DNA of 37,788 nt from Treponema sp. (GTDB taxonomy: Bacteria > Spirochaetota > Spirochaetia > Treponematales > Treponemataceae): contig JAILIC010000073.1 in assembly GCA_024695475.1 (NCBI GenBank), positions 1 to 37,788 on the forward strand, written 5' to 3'. Positions 24,830 through 33,046 of the stretch are shown here, piece after piece. Position numbers and translations under genes: made by a program. How positions within the stretch are numbered: position 1 is the first letter of the stretch; each line of letters starts with the position of its first letter. A model generated the notes under the pieces. It saw nothing but the letters and a program-made list of their open reading frames with translations, was not told the origin of the DNA and ran no database searches.

Positions 24830-25028
24830 TCCGTAATGGTGGGGAGTTTAAAAAATCGTGAAATGTAAAGTTTATAAGATATATATCACCCAAAGGGTCG
24901 GGGTACGCGATGTGTGTGACCGTGGGCGCGCAGTCATAAGATATCTTTTTGAGAGATATGTTTTAGGACGCCTCCAAAAGCAGTTTTTAGAGGCGATTCC
25001 AAAACAGCATAAAACTAGAGCCAGGTAT
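24830..25028. other. Gene-free spacer upstream of the peptide cluster
   Basis: Together with 24703-24829 this is the only gene-free stretch over 300 bases in the window. I see no credible coding sequence. It holds an ACCC-AAA-GGGT mini-hairpin near 24887, a locally GC-rich patch (about 24895-24932) unlike its AT-rich flanks, an ATATCT/AGATAT repeat (24941-24959) and the hairpin at 24969-24995. It may hold the end of the dctP transcript and the border of the acquired cluster. Confidence 0.5.
24969..24995 (-). terminator. Probable terminator hairpin after dctP-like gene
   Basis: CGCCTC pairs with GAGGCG, then after one C/A mismatch AAAA pairs with TTTT, around a short loop. It lies about 33 bases after the dctP stop. 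The minus-strand sequence after it (TCCTAAAACATATC) has no strong U tract, so termination efficiency is uncertain. Confidence 0.5.
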
Positions 25029-26042
25029 CTATTTTATAGCTTGAATTTCGCTTATTAAAGAACGATATTGACTTGCATACTTATCATAGAGCGGTTGCAT
25101 GGCATCCTGAAACTCACTTAATGCAGATGCAGAAAGCTCTATAATCGTATTACCGTTGGCACGTACCACCTTTTCAGAAGCAGACTCATTTTCGCGCCAT
25201 TTTGCAATCTCATACTCTTGTGCAACTTTTGCAGCTTCTTTTATTGCCTCCACATCCTTTTGATCAAGACGTGAGAGCACCTTCTGTGAAGCAACCAGCA
25301 ATTCAGGTACACGAGTATGCTGATCCAAGATATAATACTTCGCTGCAGTATAGTCACCGGTACTTACGTAGGTAGCCCAGTTATTTTCTGCGGTATCGAT
25401 AACATCATTTTCAAGATTACCACGAACTTCAGACATCCCAATACCAGTCATAGGGACAGCGCCGAGAGCTTCACACATATCAACAACCATAGCACCTTGA
25501 GCACGAATACGTAATCCCTGCATGTCAGCAAGCGAGTTTATTTCTTTTTTTGAATAAAAGTTTCGGGAACCACCATCGTAATAGCACAAACCGACAAGAC
25601 CAGAGCCAGATTTTTCAACATCTTCAAGCAAGCCCTGACCGATTGTCCCGTTTAAAACAGCCCACATATGGCTTGCAGAACGATATATATATGGCAGACC
25701 AAGTACCCGGTACTTAGGCACATACGTAGACAGTGGCGAAGACGAAATACGAGAAAATGCAATATCCCCCGTCTTAAGACCTTCAATTGCCTCCACGGTG
25801 ACTTCAGAAAGCGAACCGCCAGTACGTACTTCAACCTTAACACGACCATCAGTTTTTTCTTCAACAAGACGTGCAAACTCTTGATCGGCCAGCGCTGTCG
25901 GATAACCAGCAGCATGGCTCTCTGCAAACCGCAGGATAACTGCATGTTTTTTAACAGAGGCTTTTTTTTCATTAAACTTGCAGGATGTAAAAAGCATTGC
26001 AAGTGTCGTCACAAGTAAAACATAAAGTACGATCTTTTTCAT
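25029..26042 (-). CDS. TRAP-type solute-binding lipoprotein (DctP family), orphan
   Basis: Protein of 337 residues. The N-terminus has a lipoprotein signal, ending LFTSC at Cys 21, a plausible spirochetal lipobox. The mature part is a DctP-type binding protein: LRFAESHAAGYPTALADQEFARLVEEKTDGRVKVEV, GGSLSEVTVEAIEGLKTGDIAF, SLADMQGLRIRAQGAMV with the conserved Arg that binds the substrate carboxylate, and DVIDTAENNWATYVSTG. These proteins bind organic acids for the DctQM symporter, but no DctQ or DctM gene is next to it. Instead it follows a chemoreceptor gene by 20 bases and has AGGAG before its ATG, so both are on one transcript; a role in sensing is plausible. Confidence 0.88.
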   Translation of the reverse strand: MKKIVLYVLLVTTLAMLFTSCKFNEKKASVKKHAVILRFAESHAAGYPTALADQEFARLVEEKTDGRVKVEVRTGGSLSEVTVEAIEGLKTGDIAFSRISSSPLSTYVPKYRVLGLPYIYRSASHMWAVLNGTIGQGLLEDVEKSGSGLVGLCYYDGGSRNFYSKKEINSLADMQGLRIRAQGAMVVDMCEALGAVPMTGIGMSEVRGNLENDVIDTAENNWATYVSTGDYTAAKYYILDQHTRVPELLVASQKVLSRLDQKDVEAIKEAAKVAQEYEIAKWRENESASEKVVRANGNTIIELSASALSEFQDAMQPLYDKYASQYRSLISEIQAIK

Positions 26043-26062
26043 AAAAACTCCTGTCCCATCCT

Positions 26063-28171
26063 CTACTCTGTCTTGAATAAGTCAATCTGACTGCCAATTT
26101 TTGTAATAGCAGTCTGTACCGTACCGGAGACCTCTGCTAAAGCGACCCCAGTCTCGTTTATCTGTTTTGCTCCAACAGCCATCTCATCCATGTTAGACAC
26201 GATACCACTTGTAGCATCCTGTAGCGTAGTTACTTCCTGCAAGATTTTTTCATTACGCAAAGACATTTGCTTTGCAGCATTCTCAACTTCCTGAGTACTT
26301 TCATTCATCAGTTTAAGTGACTCACTGATCTGCTTAGAGCCTTCATTTTGCTCATCCATAGCAGTCTTAATCTGTGCGACAAGTTCATCTGTCTTTCTGA
26401 TATGGTCAGAAACACTACTAAAAGCTTCACTTGCTTCGTTAGATGAGGCAACGACCTCAGTTATCGAGTCCCTGATACTTGAAAGCTGTGTACCAATTGA
26501 CTTTGACTGGGATGCAGAAGTCTCGGAAAGCTTTCTAATTTCATCAGCAACAACCGAAAAACCTCTACCCGCATTCCCCGCATGTGCAGCTTCGATGGCA
26601 GCATTCATAGCAAGAAGGTTTGTTTGAGCTGCAATACTCAAGATAGCCTTATTTGCTTCTTCAAGCATCTGTGATTGTTTTTCAATTTGCTGGACTTTAT
26701 CATTTACATTCTGCTGTTTGGTAAAGCCAGAACGCACGTTAGCGTTAAGAGAATTAAAAGACGCTGTCATCTTATCAACGGAATTAGTTACCGATGCAAT
26801 ATTACCTAACATCTGCTCAATTGCCGTAGATGCCTCAATAACCCCCTGGGCCTGATTCTTAACCAGACCATCAAGATTAGTGATATGCTGTGCAATCTCA
26901 TTAACGGCAACAGCAGTCTTGCTTACACTCTCACCTTGAGTATTGATTTGTCTGTGGATTCCATCGATATTAGAAATAATCTGGGTAATGGCACTGGAAG
27001 TATCCTGAGTACCAGTAGAAAGTTCCGCCCCTGATTTACCAAGTTCCGCCTTTGTTCCCTTAACCTCACGCATGATATCCTGCAATTTATCAAGGAACAA
27101 ATCAAAGTGAATGATAAGATCACCGATTTCATCTCTGATAAACAGTTTACAGCGTCTGGTAAGGTCTGCATTACCAGTAGAAAGCTCTTTAAGAAAGTTA
27201 GTAACATTATAAATACGCCACATGAGCCAATGGACAAAGCGATAACTAAGAATTGTCAATATCAAAACAATGATAAAGGCTGCAGGAATAACTATCATCA
27301 AAGTATGATTTCTGATTGCATTGACAAGTGCAGTACTTCTGGCAAGAAATACCATTCCAGAAATTTCGCCATTACTTGATATAAGTGGAAAAGACACAGA
27401 CATGTATTCTTTACCGTTGATGATATTATTGCCGTGATACTCGTTTCCATTATAGAGTACCTCTTTAACAATATCATCATTGGTATACTTCGTTCCTAAA
27501 TACTCATCACCAAGCGTTGTGGAAACGCAGTTTTTACCTTCATAAATCTGGCACATTGCAGAGTAAGATTTTTGTGCCCGCTGTACAAATTCACCATCGG
27601 ACAGGGAGTAAGCAGACACAACGGAACCTACAACAGAGCCTTTAAATCTAATTGGTGCTGCAGCAATGAGGGAAAATCCTAAACTGCCAATGCTTGCATA
27701 CGAGTAACTTGCGACACCTCGTAAGGAACTTTTTACCGCTCCTATTGAGTTACAGTTATCTCCAGAAGAAACACCAGTACCGACAAGAACTGCCCCAGAG
27801 GCATCTGTAATTGCAAGAAGATCAAGGTCAAGGGCACCTGTTTCCCAGTTAATAACAGAAGTAAGATCAGGGATTGAGTGTGTTGCAGTGTATTCTCCAA
27901 GATTAGGACGTTTAGATAAAAGCAATACATCTGCTTCAAGAATGTTACGCCAATCATCCAACGTTGTTTCCAGCCCTGAAGAGAATTTTTCAAGATCCTC
28001 ATCAGTTGACTGTTGGACACCAGAAGCAAAAATAGTAAGTTCTAGAAAAGCGACCCCAGCAACACTCACAATAACAGATGTGATGATAACTGCAAGCAGT
28101 TTTACGATAATCGGGACGTCACGATGGGCGGTTGTATCAAACCGATCCAGTTCTTTTCTTTCTTTAGCCAT
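26063..28171 (-). CDS. Methyl-accepting chemotaxis protein
   Basis: Receptor of 702 residues. Membrane helix 1 at about 22-46, a periplasmic sensing domain at about 47-285 with Cache-like features ([69 protein letters not shown]), membrane helix 2 at about 290-315, HAMP (about 318-370, [19 protein letters not shown]), and a signalling domain with the hairpin tip [31 protein letters not shown]. It signals through CheA/CheW to the periplasmic flagella. The ATG at 28171 was chosen over 28183 because GGAG lies 7 bases upstream. No CheW-binding pentapeptide for CheR is seen at the end. Co-transcribed with the binding lipoprotein. Confidence 0.94.
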   Translation of the reverse strand: MAKERKELDRFDTTAHRDVPIIVKLLAVIITSVIVSVAGVAFLELTIFASGVQQSTDEDLEKFSSGLETTLDDWRNILEADVLLLSKRPNLGEYTATHSIPDLTSVINWETGALDLDLLAITDASGAVLVGTGVSSGDNCNSIGAVKSSLRGVASYSYASIGSLGFSLIAAAPIRFKGSVVGSVVSAYSLSDGEFVQRAQKSYSAMCQIYEGKNCVSTTLGDEYLGTKYTNDDIVKEVLYNGNEYHGNNIINGKEYMSVSFPLISSNGEISGMVFLARSTALVNAIRNHTLMIVIPAAFIIVLILTILSYRFVHWLMWRIYNVTNFLKELSTGNADLTRRCKLFIRDEIGDLIIHFDLFLDKLQDIMREVKGTKAELGKSGAELSTGTQDTSSAITQIISNIDGIHRQINTQGESVSKTAVAVNEIAQHITNLDGLVKNQAQGVIEASTAIEQMLGNIASVTNSVDKMTASFNSLNANVRSGFTKQQNVNDKVQQIEKQSQMLEEANKAILSIAAQTNLLAMNAAIEAAHAGNAGRGFSVVADEIRKLSETSASQSKSIGTQLSSIRDSITEVVASSNEASEAFSSVSDHIRKTDELVAQIKTAMDEQNEGSKQISESLKLMNESTQEVENAAKQMSLRNEKILQEVTTLQDATSGIVSNMDEMAVGAKQINETGVALAEVSGTVQTAITKIGSQIDLFKTE

Positions 28172-28387
28172 TAAAATCTCCATGATATAAAGCTATTTAT
28201 TTGTATTATCACTTTTTTATTTACACTTTATATAATGGAAAACTCGTATATTAATTGGGCTATATTTATATCTTATATTTAATACTTTGTAAATAGGATA
28301 ATTGCACAAAACATAATTCTTGAAATACAGTTAAACTCTTTACTGTACCCCTTATGTGAGCGCTCTCTACACCTCGGGACTGAGTAC

Positions 28388-28427
28388 AAAAAAAGCACCG
28401 TAAAACCGAAGTTTTAAGGTGCTTTTA
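28388..28427 (-). terminator. Intrinsic terminator of the sodium symporter gene
   Basis: On the minus strand AAAGCACC pairs with GGTGCTTT, with an inner AAAAC/GTTTT stem around a CGAA-type tetraloop (TTCG in the minus-strand RNA), followed by a run of seven T residues. It lies 7 bases after the stop at 28435. The remaining ~190 bases to the chemoreceptor gene are AT-rich; I see no gene and no confident promoter there. Confidence 0.9.
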
Positions 28428-28434
28428 CATAGTA

Positions 28435-29832
28435 TTAGAAAATACCAAAACCTGTTAGAAGAATGACTATCAAGAAGACAGGTGCTATGACCTTAATCAT
28501 AACAATATACAAAGCCTTACGGAAGAATTTTTCACCGTTGCGCGTAATTTCATCGATCGTCGTTTTTGGCTTAACAATCCAACCAATAAGAATACAAGTA
28601 AGAAAGCCAACTATTGGCATAAGAATGTTGTTACTTAAGTAGTCCATAATATCAAGAATCTGACCAACACTACCGTTAGGCATCATAACTTCAAAATAGC
28701 ATACGTTGTATCCAAGACAGACAATAACAGCAACAACAAAAGTAGTTACAGCCATGATGACCGTAGCTTTCTTACGACTCCACTTAAACTTATCCATCAT
28801 ACTTGAAGTAATAGCCTCAAGAATCGAAACCGCAGAAGTAAGAGCAGCAAACAATACCATCAAAAAGAAGATAAGACCGAGAATACTGCCAAAGCCACCA
28901 AGAGAATTAAAAACCTTTGGCAATGTAATAAACATAAGTCCTGGACCAGCAGACATACCTTCTTTTCCAGAAAATACATACACAGCAGGTACAATCATCA
29001 TACCAGCAAGCACTGCAATACCAGTATCAAATATTTCGATTTGGTTTACAGAGTTTATGATACAAACATCTTTTTTCATGTACGAACCATAGGTAATCAT
29101 AATACCCATAGCAATCGAAAGAGAATAAAAGAGCTGCCCCATAGCATCAAGAAAGATTGCAAGAAAACCATGCAACGTCAATCCAGAAAAGTTAGGAATA
29201 AAGTATACAGCAGCTCCCTGCAAACCAGTTTTCGTAATTCCAGCATCATCAGTATGAGAGATAAACAGAGAATAAAAAGCGGTAAATAAAACAATTACCA
29301 CAAGAATCGGCATAAGGATCTTTGAATATTTTTCAATACCGTGCTCAACACCTTTATACACGATGATAAAACTCAGAGCCGCAAAAATGATTGTATAAAG
29401 GATTGGTTGCCACTGTGAAGTAATAAAAGAACCAAAATAACCATCTTCTACCGCAACAGCCCCCTGAAAAGTAAGATATGAAAAGGCATATTTTACTACC
29501 CAGCCACCAATAACACAGTAATACGGATAAATGAGGAATGGTACGATAAAAGAGAAAATGCCTAAAAAGCCCCACTTAGGATGTATTTTTTTATAGGCTG
29601 TAAGCGGACTCTCCTGAGTTTTACGACCGATTGCAACTTCGGTAATAAGCAGTGCAAATCCAAAAGTCAGTGCAAGTACTAAATAAACAAGAAGAAAAAG
29701 ACCGCCACCATCTTTTGCTGCCAAATAAGGAAAACGCCAAATATTTCCCAAGCCAACGGCACTACCTGCAGCTGCAAGAACAAAACCCAATGATCCTGAG
29801 AATGAGTTTCGTTGTTTTGTTTGATTTTCCAT
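28435..29832 (-). CDS. Sodium-dependent neurotransmitter:sodium symporter (NSS/SNF) family transporter
   Basis: Membrane protein of 465 residues in the family of LeuT and TnaT, which import amino acids or related amines with sodium. The signature GFVLAAAGSAVGLGNIWRFPYLAAKDGGGLFLLVYLV forms helix 1 with its unwound Na/substrate site. About eleven to twelve hydrophobic segments follow, with TEVAIGR, GAAVYFIPNFSGL, FYSLSIAMGIMITYGSYMKKD (helix 6-7) and FAALTSAVSILEAITSSMMD (helix 8 sodium site) visible. Substrate cannot be told. The ATG at 29832 has GAGG six bases upstream; the upstream in-frame codons are part of a leader with an inverted repeat. Its own terminator follows, so it is monocistronic. 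Confidence 0.93.
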   Translation of the reverse strand: MENQTKQRNSFSGSLGFVLAAAGSAVGLGNIWRFPYLAAKDGGGLFLLVYLVLALTFGFALLITEVAIGRKTQESPLTAYKKIHPKWGFLGIFSFIVPFLIYPYYCVIGGWVVKYAFSYLTFQGAVAVEDGYFGSFITSQWQPILYTIIFAALSFIIVYKGVEHGIEKYSKILMPILVVIVLFTAFYSLFISHTDDAGITKTGLQGAAVYFIPNFSGLTLHGFLAIFLDAMGQLFYSLSIAMGIMITYGSYMKKDVCIINSVNQIEIFDTGIAVLAGMMIVPAVYVFSGKEGMSAGPGLMFITLPKVFNSLGGFGSILGLIFFLMVLFAALTSAVSILEAITSSMMDKFKWSRKKATVIMAVTTFVVAVIVCLGYNVCYFEVMMPNGSVGQILDIMDYLSNNILMPIVGFLTCILIGWIVKPKTTIDEITRNGEKFFRKALYIVMIKVIAPVFLIVILLTGFGIF

Positions 29833-29852
29833 GAATAACCTCAATACTATAG

Positions 29853-29888
29853 GCTGTTTCAAAAAGAATACATAAGTCCTGAAACAGC
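29853..29888. repeat. Inverted repeat in the symporter leader
   Basis: GCTGTTTC (29853-29860) and GAAACAGC (29881-29888) are perfect complements 20 bases apart, 20 bases before the symporter ATG. On the plus strand a TTCCTTTTTT run follows. It may be an operator or leader hairpin; the GGCTGTTTCAAAA end also resembles termini of some insertion elements, so a tiny remnant is possible. No transposase is nearby. Confidence 0.45.
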
Positions 29889-29996
29889 TTCCTTTTTTAC
29901 TTAAAAAAATCGTATTACAGTAAAATATGATTTTTAAAAGCTAGTATAGACTATTATTGAGAAATTGCATAGACAGCAAATAAGCAAGATTATTTT

Positions 29997-31142
29997 TCAT
30001 TTTATGGCCTTTGAAATGACGCCACCACCAACAATAACAGAATCCTTATAGATAACAACCGACTGGCCAGGAGCAACAGCACGTTGCGGAGTCTCAAATG
30101 TTATTTGAAAGCTCTTGTCATCATAGCGGGCAACATGAGCAGGCACAGGTCGAGATGCCAAGCGTATCTTTACCATAGCATCAAAGTCACAGTCAGGAAC
30201 AATTCCTGCCGGCCATACAAAATCATCTGCAAGCAAACTGTACGAAGCAAGGTCTGAGTCATCAGCAAGGATAACAAGATTTTTTTGTGCATCAATAGAG
30301 TGTACGTATAACGGACGATTGGCACTCACACCAAGGCCTCTGCGCTGTCCTACCGTATAGTACTCGATTCCGCGATGGCGACCAAGAACATGACCGTCCA
30401 AATCAATGATATCACCAGGAATTGAAGGCTTATCAGAAAACAGGTACTCAAAATACTCTGGTGGAATAAAATCCTGACTTTCTGGTCGTTCCGCAGCTTT
30501 TAAATGCCGATCTCGTGCCATGGCAAAGGTTTCTTTTTTGGTATAACCAGCAAGCGGAAAGCGGACTTTTGCCAGCGTTGCAGATGGAATACGATACAAA
30601 AAATATGCCTGATCTTTTGTTGCATCAAGGGCACAGGCAATCATGTGAGGGCGTTCTTCACTACCCCAGATACCAGATTCCGGTACTACAATTTTTGCAT
30701 AATGGCCAGTACAAAAATAATCATACTTTATGCCCATATTCTGGACACCCTCGAGTAAAGCACCAAATTTAATAAAGCTGTTACACCTGATACAGGGATT
30801 AGGGGTCCTACCTGCACGATACTCAGCTTTAAAATAGTCAAGCACCTGTTTTTGATATTGCTCTTTTACATCGATAACATGGTACTCAATACCATGCTCT
30901 TTACAAAACTGAGTACACTCTTCAATATCTTCAGTTTCGTCAGGTCCATAACAGGAACTATGCAACTTTTTGCCATCAGGCAGCGGAGGCAGATCACCTT
31001 TCCACAAAGACATCGTGACACCAATAACACGGCAGCCTTTTTCCTGTAATAACAAAGCGACAAGTGTAGAGTCTACACCACCTGACATTCCTACAACAAC
31101 AGTATCACCCTTCTGGGGTAAACAAGCATCGATATATTTCAC
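29997..31142 (-). CDS. mnmA: tRNA-specific 2-thiouridylase MnmA
   Basis: Protein of 381 residues that adds sulfur to U34 of Lys, Glu and Gln tRNAs. The PP-loop ATPase motif SGGVDST is at 20-26, the catalytic NPCIRCN at 115-121 (Cys 117 and 120), then TGHYAK, TKDQAYFLY, and GIEYYTVGQRRGLGV in the beta-barrel. The second catalytic Cys, normally in a G-I-C-F or E-I-C-F stretch, is missing: the segment reads PESQDFIPP (220-228). Other Cys at 64, 76 and 80 might compensate, as in variants that use an iron-sulfur cluster. The start is GTG; no Shine-Dalgarno, with a TATTAT box 6 bases before it. Divergent from the phosphohexomutase genes. Confidence 0.93.
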   Translation of the reverse strand: MKYIDACLPQKGDTVVVGMSGGVDSTLVALLLQEKGCRVIGVTMSLWKGDLPPLPDGKKLHSSCYGPDETEDIEECTQFCKEHGIEYHVIDVKEQYQKQVLDYFKAEYRAGRTPNPCIRCNSFIKFGALLEGVQNMGIKYDYFCTGHYAKIVVPESGIWGSEERPHMIACALDATKDQAYFLYRIPSATLAKVRFPLAGYTKKETFAMARDRHLKAAERPESQDFIPPEYFEYLFSDKPSIPGDIIDLDGHVLGRHRGIEYYTVGQRRGLGVSANRPLYVHSIDAQKNLVILADDSDLASYSLLADDFVWPAGIVPDCDFDAMVKIRLASRPVPAHVARYDDKSFQITFETPQRAVAPGQSVVIYKDSVIVGGGVISKAIK

Positions 31143-31196
31143 ACTAAAATAATAGTAAAAAAGCGAAGTAATGGGAATACCATAAAAACATATTTC

Positions 31197-31225
31197 TTGA
31201 AGTGAGTGCCTTTACGTGGTATGAT
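31197..31225 (+). promoter_or_regulatory. Sigma-70-type promoter of the phosphohexomutase operon, leaderless
   Basis: TTGAAG (31197-31202), exactly 17 bases, TATGAT (31220-31225). Only six bases (TAGAAT) separate the -10 box from the ATG at 31232, so transcription should start at or next to the start codon. No Shine-Dalgarno is present, consistent with a leaderless mRNA. Confidence 0.7.
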
Positions 31226-31231
31226 TAGAAT

Positions 31232-33031
31232 ATGATTTCTATAGACGATTTTATATTATCAGCATCAGGCTGGCGAAAAGTATTTACTGTTTCGGGTAAA
31301 GAAGAAGATACATATCCAAAAATTGGTAATACAAATACCGCACTTGTTATGTTAGCTGCAGAAACTTTTGCAGAATATATTTGTAAAAAAACAGGAAAAA
31401 CAAATCCTGTCGTAGCATGCGGTATCGATACACGTCCTACAGGACCGTCAATTGCAGATGCAGTCATACGCGTTTTGACTGCATATAATGTCGTAGTAAA
31501 ATATATTGGTATTGTCGCCGCCCCAGAAATAATGACTTTTAGTACAAAACTTGATGGTTTTGTTTACATTTCTGCAAGCCATAATCCTGTCGGTCATAAC
31601 GGCTTAAAGTTTGGTCTTAATGATGGCGGTGTACTTCCTGGTAGCGAAAATGTTCAGTTAATAGAGTCATTTAAACAAAAGTGTGCCCAACCAGATGCTG
31701 AAGAACGCATTACATCAGTTGCTAAACAGTGCAAGCCAATTGATATTGACACCATCTATATGGAAGCACTCGCAGTAAAAAAAGATGCTATTGCAACCTA
31801 TAAATCATTTATCATGCAAGTTATTTCTGCATGTCAGACACCTGAAAGCGTAAATGAGTTTTTTAACATGCTCCGTGCAAAGGCCGCACAAAATAAAATT
31901 GGTGTTGTCTGTGATATGAATGGATCAGCGCGTACGCTCTCAATAGACAAAGCCTTTTTTGAAGAGTGTGGCATCAGTTTTTATGCCATAAATGACACTC
32001 CTGGACAGATTGCACATGCAATCATTCCCGAGCCAGAAAACTTAGTACACTGTGCAAAGGAAATGGAGCGGCTACACAACGAAGGCAAGGCTGACATCAT
32101 CCTCGGTTATATGCCAGATTGCGATGGAGATCGAGGTAACATCGTCTATTGGGATGAAATTGAAAACAAAGCAAAAATCCTTAAAGCTCAGGAAGTATTT
32201 TCGCTTTCTGTATTATCAGAGCTTGCCTTTTCGCAATGGATACATCGCAATAACAAAAACTATAAACCGGCAGTTGTTGTCAATGGACCTACTTCAATGC
32301 GTATTGATGCAATTGCTTCCTTCTATAATGCTTCGGTATTTAGAGCAGAAGTTGGCGAAGCAAATGTTGTCAATCTGGCACGTCAAAAACGCTCAGAAGG
32401 ATATTCTGTCCGCATTTTAGGCGAAGGCTCTAACGGGGGTAACATTACCCATCCGGAAGCAGTCCGAGATCCTATCAATACCATTTTTTCACTTATAAAG
32501 TTGTATGTTCTCCGTTCTGATCAAGCTGATGAGCCAAACCTCTTTCATACCTGGTGTCAGATATCTGGTAATACAACTGAAATTTCAGATACATTTTCTT
32601 TCAGAAATATTCTTAAAACCGTACCTCGTTATGTCACCACGGGAGTTTCTGACAAACGGGCTATCATGCATATAACAACACAGGATCATACCCATCTCAA
32701 AAAGAACTTCCAGATTGAGTTTGAAAAAGAATGGAATCTTAAAAAGAACAATTTACAAAAGAAGTACGACATATGTTCCTATACTGCAATTACAACAAAT
32801 GGCACAGTCGAAAAAAAGGATATTGATGATTTTAGTATAAGTGGTCGTGGTGGACTCAAGATAGTCTTTTATGACAGTAAAGAAACTCCTTGTGCATTCA
32901 TGTGGATGCGGGGCTCTGGAACAGAACCTGTATTTAGAATTATGTGTGATGTAAAAGGACTTAATCCAGATATGGAATCAGATTTAATACAATGGGAAAC
33001 ATCTATGCTGAAAACAGCAGATTCTCAATAA
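31232..33031 (+). CDS. Phosphohexomutase (phosphoglucomutase/phosphomannomutase family), paralogue 1
   Basis: Protein of 599 residues in the alpha-D-phosphohexomutase family, which moves phosphate between C6 and C1 of hexoses. The phosphoserine loop is ISASHNPVGHNG with Ser 116; the magnesium loop is PDCDGDRGN; the sugar-specificity loop is GEGSNGGN rather than the usual GEESGH; and the phosphate-binding loop is RGSGTEPVFRI at the C-terminus. The odd specificity loop means that the sugar (glucose, mannose, glucosamine or other) cannot be assigned. First gene of a three-gene plus-strand operon; next gene starts 15 bases on. Likely leaderless. Confidence 0.87.
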   Translation: MISIDDFILSASGWRKVFTVSGKEEDTYPKIGNTNTALVMLAAETFAEYICKKTGKTNPVVACGIDTRPTGPSIADAVIRVLTAYNVVVKYIGIVAAPEIMTFSTKLDGFVYISASHNPVGHNGLKFGLNDGGVLPGSENVQLIESFKQKCAQPDAEERITSVAKQCKPIDIDTIYMEALAVKKDAIATYKSFIMQVISACQTPESVNEFFNMLRAKAAQNKIGVVCDMNGSARTLSIDKAFFEECGISFYAINDTPGQIAHAIIPEPENLVHCAKEMERLHNEGKADIILGYMPDCDGDRGNIVYWDEIENKAKILKAQEVFSLSVLSELAFSQWIHRNNKNYKPAVVVNGPTSMRIDAIASFYNASVFRAEVGEANVVNLARQKRSEGYSVRILGEGSNGGNITHPEAVRDPINTIFSLIKLYVLRSDQADEPNLFHTWCQISGNTTEISDTFSFRNILKTVPRYVTTGVSDKRAIMHITTQDHTHLKKNFQIEFEKEWNLKKNNLQKKYDICSYTAITTNGTVEKKDIDDFSISGRGGLKIVFYDSKETPCAFMWMRGSGTEPVFRIMCDVKGLNPDMESDLIQWETSMLKTADSQ

Positions 33032-33046
33032 ATTCAGGAGATAGCA

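Noticed and set aside
24858..25058. Possible plus-strand 66-residue gene in the spacer
   Set aside because: No ribosome-binding site, overlaps the end of the dctP-like gene on the other strand, and its sequence looks like translated hairpins; no recognisable protein features.
29853..29888. Insertion sequence or MITE
   Set aside because: The ends resemble some insertion-element termini, but the unit is only 36-38 bp, has no target duplication that I can see and no transposase; kept only as an inverted repeat.
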